Positions 9,451-17,837 of a stretch of 64,000 nt of DNA are shown here, one piece after another. The translations under genes and the position numbers were made by a program. Numbering within the stretch: the stretch's first letter is position 1; each line of letters opens with the position of its first letter. The notes under the pieces are model-generated. The model searched no databases and was not told the origin of the DNA. It saw nothing but the letters and a program-made list of their open reading frames with translations. This DNA comes from an uncultured Eubacteriales bacterium (GTDB lineage Bacteria > Bacillota > Clostridia > Lachnospirales > Lachnospiraceae). The stretch is taken from positions 1 to 64,000 of the forward strand of contig CASDVE010000007.1 of the NCBI GenBank assembly GCA_949284175.1, read 5' to 3'.

Positions 9451-9534
9451 AAAGTGAAAATAAATAGTCATTATAAGACAATGTAACGTTATATTGTACA
9501 TCAAATTTTATAGGATAGGGAGAATGATAACATT

Positions 9535-11217
9535 ATGAAGCAATTGAGTATAGGAAAGAAATTTATAGTTTCTTTTGGTATTGTTATTCTTTTATTTTTT
9601 ATTACTGTAATAACTGCCCTTTCTTCATTGATGAAAACAGGAAATAATTATGAAAAGTTTTATGAAGAAGAACACCAAGCATTGCTAAATCTTTATAACA
9701 TTCGCTTAAATATGCAATTAGGGGTAAAAAATGTCATTTTAGCTTCTATAACTTTGGATGAAGAGAAATCATCACAGTATACAGCAGAAGCAAATACAAG
9801 TATGGACAAGGTAAAAGAAACACTTGACTGGTTCACTCGGACAAATGCAGTAGGTATTGATGCTATAAAAGAATATCAATCTATCATGGAAAGTACAGGA
9901 GATTTAAGACAAGAAATTTTAGAGTTATGTAATCAAAATACACAACCAGCAAGAGCAAAAGCACAACAACTTTTAATGGGAGATTATATTCCTAAAATCG
10001 ATGAAGCTGGGCAACTTTTGAATGAATTTGCTAATACAGTTTCTAGTGCTAGTCAAGAAAATTATAATGATGCTATGGGAAGACAACAAAGTACATTCGT
10101 AATCATGATTGGTATTTCTTGTCTAGTAATAATTTTTACAATGTTAATAGGTCTTAAACTGACAAGAAGTATTGTAGAACCAGTGAAAGAAATTGTAAAT
10201 GCGATGCAATCTATTCGCAACGGTGAATTGGAAGTTCACATTGAATATCAGTCAAGGGATGAATTGGGTGTTCTAGCAGAAGCGGTACAGAAGACGACAG
10301 ATACATTGATGCAGATTGTAGATGATGAAGATTACATATTAGGCGAGATGGGAAATGGTAATTTTAACGTTCGTACACGCAATGAAGAAATTTATGTAGG
10401 AGATTATAATGGATTATTGCAATCCATGAGAAATATCAATATTAAGTTAAGTGATACATTAACCCAGATCAACCAAGTCGCAGAACAAGTATCTGCTGGT
10501 TCTGATCAAGTTTCTTCAGGGGCACAAGTGCTGGCACAAGGAGCAACAGAACAAGCATCATCTGTGGAAGAATTAGCTGCTTCTATTAATGAAATTTCAG
10601 ACCAAGTAGGAAAGAATGCACACAGTGCGAGAGAGGCAAATGAACAAGCAAATACCGTTCTGAATGAAGCAGGAGAAAGCAATCAGAGAATGCAATCTAT
10701 GCTTGTTGCTATGAATGATATTAGCAACAGTTCTAACGAAATTGGAAAAATCATTAAAACAATTGAAGATATTGCTTTCCAAACAAATATTCTTGCTTTA
10801 AATGCGGCAGTAGAGGCAGCACGTGCAGGGACTGCTGGAAAAGGATTTGCAGTTGTTGCAGATGAAGTGCGTAATTTAGCTAGTAAGTCAGCAGAGGCTT
10901 CTAAGAGTACAGCCATTTTAATTGAGCAGTCATTAAACGCTGTGAATAATGGAAAACACATTGCTGATGAAACAGCACATTCTTTAATTACTGTTGTAAA
11001 TGGAGTCAAAAAAGTTGCAGAAAAAGTGGATGAAATTGCTGTTGCATCCACACACCAAGCAGAGGCGATTTCACAACTTACCATTGGCGTGGATCAGATT
11101 TCTAGTGTTGTTCAAAATAACTCTGCTACATCAGAAGAGAGTGCAGCATCTAGCGAAGAATTATCAAGTCAAGCACAAGTACTAAAAGAGCTTATTGGAC
11201 AATTTGAATTGAGATAA
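9535..11217 (+). CDS. Methyl-accepting chemotaxis protein
   Basis: A 560-residue transmembrane chemoreceptor that would signal through CheW/CheA. A membrane helix at about residues 11-31 is followed by an extracytoplasmic domain (about 32-185) looking like a four-helix-bundle ligand domain. A second helix (about 187-208) leads to a HAMP linker, and a long helical signalling domain carries the hairpin tip [19 protein letters not shown] near residue 420. Glutamine/glutamate-rich stretches on both sides suit methylation. The ATG at 9535 has AGGGAGA about 11 bases upstream. It stands alone with no che genes near, so its ligand is unknown. Confidence 0.93.
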   Translation: MKQLSIGKKFIVSFGIVILLFFITVITALSSLMKTGNNYEKFYEEEHQALLNLYNIRLNMQLGVKNVILASITLDEEKSSQYTAEANTSMDKVKETLDWFTRTNAVGIDAIKEYQSIMESTGDLRQEILELCNQNTQPARAKAQQLLMGDYIPKIDEAGQLLNEFANTVSSASQENYNDAMGRQQSTFVIMIGISCLVIIFTMLIGLKLTRSIVEPVKEIVNAMQSIRNGELEVHIEYQSRDELGVLAEAVQKTTDTLMQIVDDEDYILGEMGNGNFNVRTRNEEIYVGDYNGLLQSMRNINIKLSDTLTQINQVAEQVSAGSDQVSSGAQVLAQGATEQASSVEELAASINEISDQVGKNAHSAREANEQANTVLNEAGESNQRMQSMLVAMNDISNSSNEIGKIIKTIEDIAFQTNILALNAAVEAARAGTAGKGFAVVADEVRNLASKSAEASKSTAILIEQSLNAVNNGKHIADETAHSLITVVNGVKKVAEKVDEIAVASTHQAEAISQLTIGVDQISSVVQNNSATSEESAASSEELSSQAQVLKELIGQFELR

Positions 11218-11227
11218 TGAAACGATG

Positions 11228-11273
11228 AAAAATCTTTGGATTTTTGGGGTTCTCCGATTCCAAAGATTTTTTT
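11228..11273 (+). terminator. Terminator of the chemoreceptor gene
   Basis: AAAAATCTTTGGA pairs with TTCCAAAGATTTTT across a 17-base loop and ends in a T run. Confidence 0.85.
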
Positions 11274-11274
11274 C

Positions 11275-11309
11275 ATTTGCGTGGATGGCGACTACCTTCG
11301 AACGTAAAG
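11275..11309 (+). repeat. Divergent post-terminator repeat relative
   Basis: ATTTGCGTGGATGGCGACTA directly follows a terminator T run and ends ACGTAAAG. It shares ATGGCGACT with the repeat copy at 44732-44787, and ATTTGCGTGGA with the minus strand next to the terminator at 56739. Membership of one family is tentative. Confidence 0.35.
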
Positions 11310-11370
11310 TGTATTGTTTATCGTTTCTATGAAAGCAATCACCTTAAATGAGAAGAAAAGGAGAAAACTT

Positions 11371-12243
11371 GTGAAAAATATTATAAAAAATATAAAAAAT
11401 TTGAGTCAATATAGAACATTCGTCCTTGTATGGCTTATGATACTCTGTCTTTTTACTGGATGTGATACGGGAAAAGAACAGAAAGATTTAGTACTGCATG
11501 ATTCTTTGCAGGTGACATTCGTTGGAACAAAAGACGATGCGGACTGCATTATTATGCAGAGTTTTGAAAAGGAAGAACAAACAAATATTATGATTGATAC
11601 AGGAGAGAAACAGGATGGAGAGCATATTATAGCATTGTTAAAGCAAAAGGGAATTAAAGATTTGGATCTATTGCTCGTTACGCATCCAGATAAGGATCAT
11701 ATTGGAAGTCTTGAAGAAATTCTATCTTATGTAAAGGTAGAAGAAGTTATCATTCCGTATTATCATGAAGTCAATGAAAAGTATTTGAAACTTCTTAAAC
11801 GGGTAGCAAGAGTACAAAGTCGTGTAAAAGTGTTAACAAAAAATGATGATAGACAATATGGAAAACTTATTTTTTCGCTCTATGCACATCAAAAAGAACA
11901 ATATAAAAAAGATAATGATTATTCCATAGCAGTATTAGCAGAATATGGGGATAAAAAATTCTTTTTTGCTGGAGATGCTATGAAGAAAAGAACAAAAGAA
12001 TTAATAGAGGAAGAGCTTCCTGCCGTAGATGTATATAAAATGGCTTATCATGGAAGGGAGTATAAAGGGTTTGACCTTCTATTTCAGAGATTAAATCCCG
12101 CGTATACCGTTGTAACTGCAAAAAGAGCAGAAGAAAAGGTGGAAGAGGTATTAAAGGAAAGTGGAACAACGGTGCTTTACACGAGGAATACAGATATTGT
12201 TTTTGAAACGGATGGAAAGCAGTTAAGGCAAGTCGTTGAGTAA
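11371..12243 (+). CDS. Secreted MBL-fold (ComEC-domain-like) lipoprotein
   Basis: A 290-residue metallo-beta-lactamase-fold protein anchored as a lipoprotein: a basic start, a hydrophobic segment and a lipobox ending LFTGC at Cys31. The metal-site motif HPDKDH is followed later by FAGDA and YHG. This matches the hydrolase domain family of ComEC/Rec2 and its stand-alone relatives. The substrate is unknown, and nucleic acid or a phosphodiester is plausible only by homology. A GTG at 11371 with AAAAGGAG about nine bases upstream gives a normal signal peptide. An in-frame ATG at 11329 lacks a ribosome site. Confidence 0.8.
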   Translation: MKNIIKNIKNLSQYRTFVLVWLMILCLFTGCDTGKEQKDLVLHDSLQVTFVGTKDDADCIIMQSFEKEEQTNIMIDTGEKQDGEHIIALLKQKGIKDLDLLLVTHPDKDHIGSLEEILSYVKVEEVIIPYYHEVNEKYLKLLKRVARVQSRVKVLTKNDDRQYGKLIFSLYAHQKEQYKKDNDYSIAVLAEYGDKKFFFAGDAMKKRTKELIEEELPAVDVYKMAYHGREYKGFDLLFQRLNPAYTVVTAKRAEEKVEEVLKESGTTVLYTRNTDIVFETDGKQLRQVVE

Positions 12244-12321
12244 AAATAGAAAAAATATGATAAATTCTGAACATTTTATGAAATTTCATGGAATCCATAG
12301 AAAAAATGGAAGAAGATATGC

Positions 12322-12327
12322 TATAAT
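12322..12327 (+). promoter_or_regulatory. Extended -10 element
   Basis: TGCTATAAT (12319-12327), with no clear -35, lies 39 bases before the next gene. Confidence 0.45.
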
Positions 12328-12365
12328 CTTTTATAATTGTTAAGAACAAAGAGAAAGGAACGATT

Positions 12366-12770
12366 ATGAATAAGTTAAGAGAGAATCTTCAACGGTTTAT
12401 GTATGGAAGATATGGATTTGATCAGTATGGACGATTTATTTTTGGTGCAGTTTTTGTGGTGATCATCATGAATATGTTCATCCGATCCCCTATTTTATAT
12501 TATGTGGAATTAGCTCTGATTATATATGGCTACTTTCGAATATTATCTAAAAATCATGCAAAGCGTTATAGTGAGAATGTGAAATTTTTAGGAATTAAAA
12601 ATCAATGTATGGGCGTGATACAGAGAAAACGCAGATTGATGGAAGAAAGAAAAGTAAATCATATTTATACCTGTCCAAGCTGTAAACAAAAAATTCGTGT
12701 ACCAAAAGGAAAAGGAAAAATTGAGATCACTTGTCCAAAATGTCACACAAAGTTTGTAAAACGAAGTTAA
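12366..12770 (+). CDS. Two-helix membrane protein with C-terminal zinc ribbon
   Basis: A 134-residue protein of unknown function. Two hydrophobic segments (about residues 24-40 and 45-60) are followed by a basic linker and a zinc ribbon made of two CxxC pairs, CPSC and CPKC, near the C-terminus. The ribbon should be cytoplasmic. It precedes the DUF5685 and J-domain genes on the same strand with a 30-base gap, so it may belong to the same membrane- or chaperone-related unit. I cannot give a role. Confidence 0.75.
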   Translation: MNKLRENLQRFMYGRYGFDQYGRFIFGAVFVVIIMNMFIRSPILYYVELALIIYGYFRILSKNHAKRYSENVKFLGIKNQCMGVIQRKRRLMEERKVNHIYTCPSCKQKIRVPKGKGKIEITCPKCHTKFVKRS

Positions 12771-12800
12771 GTTTTATCGTTAAAAAAAGGAAGGAATCGT

Positions 12801-13643
12801 ATGTTTGGCTATATATCTTTGAATAAAGGTGAGTTAAAGATCAAGGATTATGAAACATATCACGCATTTTATTGTGGGCTTTGTAGAAATTTAAAAGAGA
12901 GTTATGGAAGGTCAGGGCAAGCAACTCTGACCTTTGACATGACCTTTTTAACTATTTTATTGACTAGTTTATACGAGTTACCAAGCCAAGAGAGAATGGA
13001 ACGATGTATTCTTCATCCCATAAAAAAGCATCACGCCATAGAAAATTCTGCTACTTCTTATTGCAGTGCGATGAATTTGTTGCTTGCATACCATAATTTA
13101 ATGGATGATTGGATGGATGAAAAGAAGGTGGAAAAATTAATTTTGGCAAACCAATTAAAAAAGCATTATAAAGATGTGGAATTGCTCTATGAGCGTCAGG
13201 CAAAGGCTGTTCGTAAATACATAAAAGATCTTCATCGCTGTGAGAGAGAGCAAGAAGCAGATCTTGATAAGGTGGCAGGTCATACAGGAAGATTGCTCGG
13301 TGAAATTTTTGCTTGGAAAAATGATATGTGGGCACCATATTTAAAGAAAATCGGTTTTTATATGGGAAAATATATTTATTTGATGGATGCTTTTGAAGAT
13401 AGAAAAAAAGATCAAGAGCAGAACCAATATAATCCATGGCTTTTGCAGGACGAAAGTCATAATAATGAAGAATATTGTCATATGATTTTGCGAATGATGA
13501 TGGCAGAGTGTGCAAAAGAATTTGAATTTTTGCCAATTATTGAAAATATAGAAATACTTAGAAATGTGCTGTATTCCGGCGTGTGGTATCAATATATGCG
13601 TGTGATAAATGGAAAAGAGCAAGAGAGGAAGTTAAAATGTTAG
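12801..13643 (+). CDS. DUF5685 family protein
   Basis: A 280-residue, mostly helical soluble protein with the family's start ([20 protein letters not shown]). The cysteine pair CGLC near residue 30 and several histidines and acidic residues could form a metal site. The function of this family is not known. The next gene, a J-domain protein, overlaps its last seven bases, so the two are translationally coupled and probably cooperate. Confidence 0.82.
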   Translation: MFGYISLNKGELKIKDYETYHAFYCGLCRNLKESYGRSGQATLTFDMTFLTILLTSLYELPSQERMERCILHPIKKHHAIENSATSYCSAMNLLLAYHNLMDDWMDEKKVEKLILANQLKKHYKDVELLYERQAKAVRKYIKDLHRCEREQEADLDKVAGHTGRLLGEIFAWKNDMWAPYLKKIGFYMGKYIYLMDAFEDRKKDQEQNQYNPWLLQDESHNNEEYCHMILRMMMAECAKEFEFLPIIENIEILRNVLYSGVWYQYMRVINGKEQERKLKC

Positions 13644-14254
13644 ATCCCTATCAAATTCTTGGAATTGATAGAAACGCATCAGAAGAAGAGATTAAAAAAG
13701 CATATCGCAAGCTGAGTCGAAAATATCACCCTGATGCGAATGTCAATAATCCTAATGCAGAACAGGCAGAGGAAAAATTTAAGCAAGTACAACAAGCCTA
13801 TGAACAGATTATGAAAGAGAAGGAAATAGGCGGTCAATATGGAGGATATGGCAATCCATTTGGTGGGTATAATCCGTTTGGACAACAACAGCAAACGGCA
13901 CAAGATGAAGAAGAAATGCGATTACATGCAGCTAGCAATTATATTAATGCAGGGCATTATAAAGAGGCGTTTCATGTATTAAATTCCATTCAAACGAGAA
14001 ATGCTAGATGGTATTATTTAGCAGGGCATGCTAGCAGAGGAATGGGCAATAACGTCAATGCACTGGAATATGCAAAGCAAGCCTGTGCTATGGAGCCAAA
14101 TAATATGGAGTATGTTCGCTTTGTGGAATACTTACAAAATGGTGGTCAATGGTATCAAAGCAGAGCAAGCAATTACGATGTATCAGGATTCAATATGGGT
14201 GGCTGTGTTGAATGTTGCCTCATCAATTTGTTTTGTAATATGTGTTGTTGTTGA
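13637..14254 (+). CDS. J-domain (DnaJ-like) co-chaperone with cysteine-rich tail
   Basis: A 205-residue protein. Residues 1-65 are a J domain with the HPD tripeptide at 31-33, needed to stimulate DnaK ATPase. A glycine/glutamine-rich linker follows. Next comes a helical TPR-like region (about 100-175), and the end is very cysteine-rich ([18 protein letters not shown]). Such tails could bind metal, be lipidated, or sit in the membrane. The zinc-finger and substrate domains of DnaJ are absent. The ATG at 13637 is behind GAGGAAG and overlaps the DUF5685 stop, so the pair is probably a dedicated chaperone module. Confidence 0.85.
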   Translation: MLDPYQILGIDRNASEEEIKKAYRKLSRKYHPDANVNNPNAEQAEEKFKQVQQAYEQIMKEKEIGGQYGGYGNPFGGYNPFGQQQQTAQDEEEMRLHAASNYINAGHYKEAFHVLNSIQTRNARWYYLAGHASRGMGNNVNALEYAKQACAMEPNNMEYVRFVEYLQNGGQWYQSRASNYDVSGFNMGGCVECCLINLFCNMCCC

Positions 14255-14338
14255 TTTTATAATATTATTATATTGGAATAAAAATAATCTATTCGATATG
14301 AGAACGACATTAAAACTAAAAAAAATATGAAAAAATAG

Positions 14339-14366
14339 TTGACGTAGGAAAAAAATCTGATATAAT
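14339..14366 (+). promoter_or_regulatory. Promoter of rpsU
   Basis: TTGACG (14339-14344) and TATAAT (14361-14366) lie 16 bases apart, with an extended -10 TG at 14358-14359. This is a strong promoter, fitting a ribosomal protein gene. Confidence 0.8.
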
Positions 14367-14450
14367 ATGTTATAGTGCTTTAAAAAAATACCCAAACAGT
14401 TGTATTTTGTTATGCACAATACGCAACTGGAGGGAGGTAAGGGTGAGACA

Positions 14451-14627
14451 ATGTCAACAGTTATCGTTAAAGAAAACGAATCTTTAGATAGTGCCTTACG
14501 CAGATTCAAAAGAAACTGCGCTAAAGCAGGTATCCAGCAGGAAATTCGTAAAAGAGAACATTACGAAAAACCAAGCGTAAGACGTAAGAAAAAATCTGAA
14601 GCAGCACGTAAAAGAAAATTCAAATAA
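14451..14627 (+). CDS. rpsU: 30S ribosomal protein S21
   Basis: A 58-residue, very basic protein starting [20 protein letters not shown] and ending in a lysine/arginine-rich tail, as usual for S21. It acts in the small subunit near the anti-Shine-Dalgarno region of 16S rRNA. The ATG at 14451 is chosen because it gives the universal N-terminus. The strong GGAGGGAGG is unusually far (13 bases), and a nearer AAGGGTGAG is probably used. It has its own promoter and terminator. Confidence 0.96.
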   Translation: MSTVIVKENESLDSALRRFKRNCAKAGIQQEIRKREHYEKPSVRRKKKSEAARKRKFK

Positions 14628-14661
14628 GAATTGATAAGCACAGTGCTGTCATAGTAACAGG

Positions 14662-14695
14662 AGAAAGATCCTTGCACTAGGGTCTTTCTTTTTTT
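14662..14695 (+). terminator. Terminator of rpsU
   Basis: AGAAAGATCC pairs with GGGTCTTTCT around an eight-base loop, followed by T6. Confidence 0.88.
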
Positions 14696-14699
14696 GTGC

Positions 14700-14743
14700 T
14701 TGACAATATCTCTAATTAGAGTATAATATAACTAACTAGAGAT
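14700..14743 (+). promoter_or_regulatory. Promoter and operator of the marR-nitroreductase unit
   Basis: TTGACA (14700-14705) and TATAAT (14722-14727) are 16 bases apart. The region is rich in symmetry. CTCTAATTAGAG (14710-14721) is a perfect palindrome between the boxes. ATCTCTAATTAG (14708-14719) and CTAACTAGAGAT (14732-14743) form a 12-base inverted repeat with one mismatch around the -10. The right half, ATATAACTAACT (14726-14737), recurs exactly in the eno promoter, and TAACTAACT is found at ahpC. Autoregulation by the MarR protein is the natural reading. Confidence 0.7.
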
Positions 14744-14762
14744 AAATGAAAGGGTGAAAACC

Positions 14763-15179
14763 ATGACAGATATCGAATTAAAACTTCTTATCGGTTTGCA
14801 CCGAGTCTGTAATGAAATTGACCGCAGATCCTCACGTCTTTTTGCTCAATACGACTTAAGTTTGGGGCAGTTTGCGGTGCTGGAAGCTCTTTATCATAAG
14901 GGCGATTTAAGTGTTGGTGAGGTTCAGAAAAAAATACTGAGTACAAGTGGTACGATTACAGTGATTATCAATAACTTGGCAAAGAGAGGTCTATTAGAGA
15001 GATTAACGGATATTCATGACAAGCGAAAAAGAGTTCTTCATATTACGGAAGAAGGGAAAGAATTAATAAAAGAAGTCTTTCCAGAAAATAGAACGGTTAT
15101 TATTGACTCCATGGCTCATTGGTCAGAGGAAGAAAAAGAGCAAATGCTCAAAATATTAAAAAAGTTTTTTGAGGAATGA
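14763..15179 (+). CDS. MarR-family transcriptional regulator
   Basis: A 138-residue winged-helix repressor of the MarR family. The DNA-recognition region (LSVGEVQKKILSTSGTITVI near 60-80) and the wing segment around DIHDKRKRVLHIT (about 90-100) are clear. Family members bind palindromes as dimers and release on ligand or cysteine oxidation. The ATG at 14763 has AAAGGGTG upstream, while an in-frame GTG at 14754 overlaps that site. It is followed 69 bases later by a nitroreductase on the same strand. I see no cysteine in the OhrR position at the N-terminus, so a redox-sensing mechanism is not evident from this protein. Confidence 0.88.
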   Translation: MTDIELKLLIGLHRVCNEIDRRSSRLFAQYDLSLGQFAVLEALYHKGDLSVGEVQKKILSTSGTITVIINNLAKRGLLERLTDIHDKRKRVLHITEEGKELIKEVFPENRTVIIDSMAHWSEEEKEQMLKILKKFFEE

Positions 15180-15248
15180 AGGAATATAAAGTATTCTTTC
15201 ACTCTGAACAAATAAATGAATTATACATAGAAAGTGGAGGTAAAAGCA

Positions 15249-15821
15249 ATGAAAATTATTGAATCTTTACAAGCACGAAGAAGTTATTATTCCATTAAAA
15301 AGGAACTGCCAGTTTCCATTGAAGCAGTGATTAAGATGGTAGAAGAGGTAACGGAACTTGTTCCTGACGCTTTTAATATGAAGAGTAGCAGAGTTGTTGT
15401 TGTTCATGGTGAGAAACAAGACGCTCTATGGGATGAGATAGAGAAAGCATTTGGTGGGAAAGTGGCAAAGGAAAAAATTGATGGCTTCCGATCTGCTGCT
15501 GGTACAATTTTGTATTTCTATGATCGTACAGTCATTGAAACAATGCAAGAGCAATTCTCTAGCTATGCAGATAATTTCCCTGTATGGGCAAATCAAGCAA
15601 GCGGAATGCTACAACTTTCTATATGGAGCGGTTTGCGTGAATTGGGTATTGGTGCATCATTACAACATTATAATCCAGTGATTGATGACAGTGTGAAAGC
15701 ATTGCTAGGTCTTCCGAAAGAGTACGTTTTGGTTGCTCAGATGCCTTTTGGAGGAATTGTGAGCGAACCTGACAAAAAGGATAAAGAAGAGATTAAAAAG
15801 AGAGTTTCTGTAATTTCTTAA
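15249..15821 (+). CDS. Nitroreductase family flavoprotein
   Basis: A 190-residue FMN-dependent oxidoreductase of the small nitroreductase type. It has the FMN-phosphate-binding ARRSYYSIKKE near the N-terminus, a central helical region with WANQASGMLQLSIWSGLRELGIGASLQHY, and the C-terminal MPFGGIVSEP. Members reduce nitro compounds, quinones or flavins with NAD(P)H. The ATG at 15249 has GTGGAGG upstream. It is probably co-transcribed with marR and under its control, which points to a role in redox or electrophile stress. Confidence 0.88.
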   Translation: MKIIESLQARRSYYSIKKELPVSIEAVIKMVEEVTELVPDAFNMKSSRVVVVHGEKQDALWDEIEKAFGGKVAKEKIDGFRSAAGTILYFYDRTVIETMQEQFSSYADNFPVWANQASGMLQLSIWSGLRELGIGASLQHYNPVIDDSVKALLGLPKEYVLVAQMPFGGIVSEPDKKDKEEIKKRVSVIS

Positions 15822-15825
15822 TAAA

Positions 15826-15866
15826 TTGCCCCAAAGCATCTAAAAAGAGAGGCTTTGGGGCAGTTT
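15826..15866 (+). terminator. Terminator after the nitroreductase gene
   Basis: TTGCCCCAAAGC pairs with GCTTTGGGGCAG, one end G-T, with a short T tract. Confidence 0.75.
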
Positions 15867-16021
15867 ATCATTTACTTAGTATAAAACGGAAAGATTCTAT
15901 ACAAAATAAGATATGAGGCGGCGGTAATACTGCCGTCTTTTTTCGTTTCTGTGAGAAATTAAAAAATGCGTTTCTAGTGGTACATGATAAATACAATCCG
16001 TTATGGTGGTAAAAAAGGGGT

Positions 16022-16061
16022 TGTTGACAAAAAATTGACGGTGATGGTATGATAGTCAACA
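16022..16061 (+). promoter_or_regulatory. MATE promoter inside an inverted repeat
   Basis: TTGACA (16024-16029) and TATGAT (16048-16053), with TG before the -10, are 18 bases apart. TGTTGAC (16022-16028) and GTCAACA (16055-16061) form an inverted repeat flanking the whole promoter core, a possible operator. No linked regulator gene is present downstream. Confidence 0.5.
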
Positions 16062-16130
16062 TAACTTTTAAAGCGTGAAAAGAAAGACGGCATAAAATAT
16101 AATTTGTTAATGGAAAGTGAGGAAAATGCT

Positions 16131-17429
16131 ATGACAAAGCGGTTTTTTCAGTTTGTATTGCCATCTATGTTAGCATTTGCTTTTTCGGGAGTCTATGCCA
16201 TTGTAGATGGTCTATTTGTCGGAAGAAATGTTGGTGATATTGGGCTGGCAGGAATTAATATAGCATATCCGTTGACCGCTTTAATTCCTGCACTTGGCAC
16301 AGGAATTGGAATGGGAGGTTCTGTCTATTACTCCATTGAGTATGGAAAGGGAAATAAAGAAAAAGCAAAGGAATATGTGGGAAATACCTTTAGTTCGTTG
16401 CTCATAGGCGGGATTTTATTGATGATATTTTTGGTTGTCACCTATGAACCGATTTTAAAAATATTTGGGGCATCTGGAGAACTGCTTGTTATGGCAGAGG
16501 ATTATATTGAATTTATTATTCTTGGTACCGTTTTCCAAGTTCTTTCAACCGGTTTAATTCCTATTCTAAGAAATTATGGAGCGGTTCTTCCCGTTATGCT
16601 CTTTATGATTTGTGGATTCATGACCAATATTGTACTGGATTATTTACTTGTAGTTGAATATCAATATGGAGTAGCAGGAGCAGGACTTGCCACAATTGCA
16701 GGACAAGCATTGACGATGGTGTTATGTTTTATCCTATTTATGAAAAAAGAGCATCGACTTTCTTTGCATCATTATAAGTTGCGAATGTCCTATTTGAAGT
16801 CAATTGTTTCTGTTGGAATTTCTCCATTTGGATTGACACTTTCTCCAAATATTGTCATTATTTTCATGAATTGGAAAGCATTAGAGTTCGGTGGAGATAT
16901 AGCCGTTTCTGTATATGCTGTTATCAGTTATATTATTTATGCAGTGCAGTTACTATTGCAAGGAGTTGGAGATGGCAGTCAACCATTGATCAGTTTGTTT
17001 ATAGGAGAAAAAAATATTGAGGGCGTGAAAAAAATTCGGCATCTTGCCTATGGAACGGCTGTTTTTATGGCAGTATTAGGATTTATTAGTATCTATTTGC
17101 TTCGCTATCACATACCAATAGTTTTTGGAACATCCGATGAGGTAACGAGGTTAACAGCATATGCGTTTCCTGTTTTTGCAATAGGGCTTATTTTTACTGC
17201 ATATTTGCGTATTACAACATCTTATTTTTATGCAACAAGAAAAAATCTATTTTCCTATATTCTTGTCTACGGAGAACCTATCGTATTGTTCTTGTTGTTG
17301 TTGCTTGTGCCAGAGTTCTTAAAACTAGGCGGTGTATGGATTTCCAGTCCACTTAGCCAATTGGTGCTGACCATTGTGGCGGTTATTTTATATACAAAAG
17401 AAAAAAAGAAGGCAGTATGGATAATATGA
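16131..17429 (+). CDS. MATE-family multidrug/organic cation exporter
   Basis: A 432-residue membrane protein with about twelve hydrophobic helices arranged as two similar halves. The halves start with FQFVLPSMLAFAFSGVYAIVDGLFVGRN and, near the middle, SVGISPFGLTLSPNIVI. This is the pattern of sodium- or proton-driven MATE transporters. The substrate is unknown. The ATG at 16131 follows GTGAGGAAAA at good spacing. Upstream in-frame TTG and ATG codons would place the ribosome site inside the gene. A terminator follows. Confidence 0.9.
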   Translation: MTKRFFQFVLPSMLAFAFSGVYAIVDGLFVGRNVGDIGLAGINIAYPLTALIPALGTGIGMGGSVYYSIEYGKGNKEKAKEYVGNTFSSLLIGGILLMIFLVVTYEPILKIFGASGELLVMAEDYIEFIILGTVFQVLSTGLIPILRNYGAVLPVMLFMICGFMTNIVLDYLLVVEYQYGVAGAGLATIAGQALTMVLCFILFMKKEHRLSLHHYKLRMSYLKSIVSVGISPFGLTLSPNIVIIFMNWKALEFGGDIAVSVYAVISYIIYAVQLLLQGVGDGSQPLISLFIGEKNIEGVKKIRHLAYGTAVFMAVLGFISIYLLRYHIPIVFGTSDEVTRLTAYAFPVFAIGLIFTAYLRITTSYFYATRKNLFSYILVYGEPIVLFLLLLLVPEFLKLGGVWISSPLSQLVLTIVAVILYTKEKKKAVWII

Positions 17430-17452
17430 AAGAACGATAAAAATTTAGTAGC

Positions 17453-17495
17453 AAAAAGAGCGGACAAAAATGGAAATGTTCGCTCTTTTCTTTTT
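17453..17495 (+). terminator. Terminator of the MATE gene
   Basis: AAAAGAGCGGACA pairs with TGTTCGCTCTTTT, followed by CTTTTT. Confidence 0.85.
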
Positions 17496-17570
17496 CCAAT
17501 CATCCGAATGGTTATGAACTTCTAGTTTATTGCATCACTGCATATATTGGGAGAGAAAGGAAGTGGATGT

Positions 17571-17828
17571 ATGCGAGAACTTTTAACGAAAAAATTACAG
17601 ATGCCTAGTGATGTTATCTTAGGTGATATGCTCCTTACTCTGACAGAAAATCGTGAGGCGATTATTGAGAATTATAAAGGTCTGATTACATATCAATCTG
17701 ATTGTATTGTGATCAAAGGAAAGCACAGTACACTTAGTTTAACAGGAAAAGGATTAAATATTAAATATTTTACAAATGAGGATATGCAAGTGGAGGGACA
17801 CATAGAATGTATACAATATATAAACTGA
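17571..17828 (+). CDS. yqfC: Sporulation protein YqfC
   Basis: An 85-residue protein of the YqfC/YabP family, which is made in the mother cell during sporulation. It is recognised by LPSDVILGD-like (MPSDVILGDMLLTL) and by its position before yqfD. The start at 17571 has AAAGGAAGTGG upstream, while the open frame from 17547 adds non-family residues. In related spore-formers the gene is sigma-E controlled. I could not find a convincing sigma-E promoter by eye. Confidence 0.88.
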   Translation: MRELLTKKLQMPSDVILGDMLLTLTENREAIIENYKGLITYQSDCIVIKGKHSTLSLTGKGLNIKYFTNEDMQVEGHIECIQYIN

Positions 17829-17837
17829 GGTGTTAGA

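Larger units (their letters stand above)
15822..16130 (+). other. Intergenic region between nitroreductase and MATE exporter
   Basis: It holds the nitroreductase terminator, a second terminator-like hairpin (GGCGGCGGTAATACTGCCGTC then T6, about 15914-15940) and the MATE promoter. No gene is seen. Confidence 0.55.

Noticed and set aside
9300-9534. Sigma-D (flagellar) promoter for the chemoreceptor
   Set aside because: No TAAA-N15-GCCGATAA-like pair was found. A sigma-A-like promoter fits better.
17496-17570. Sigma-E promoter for yqfC
   Set aside because: CATATATT resembles a -10, but no matching -35 sits at the right distance.
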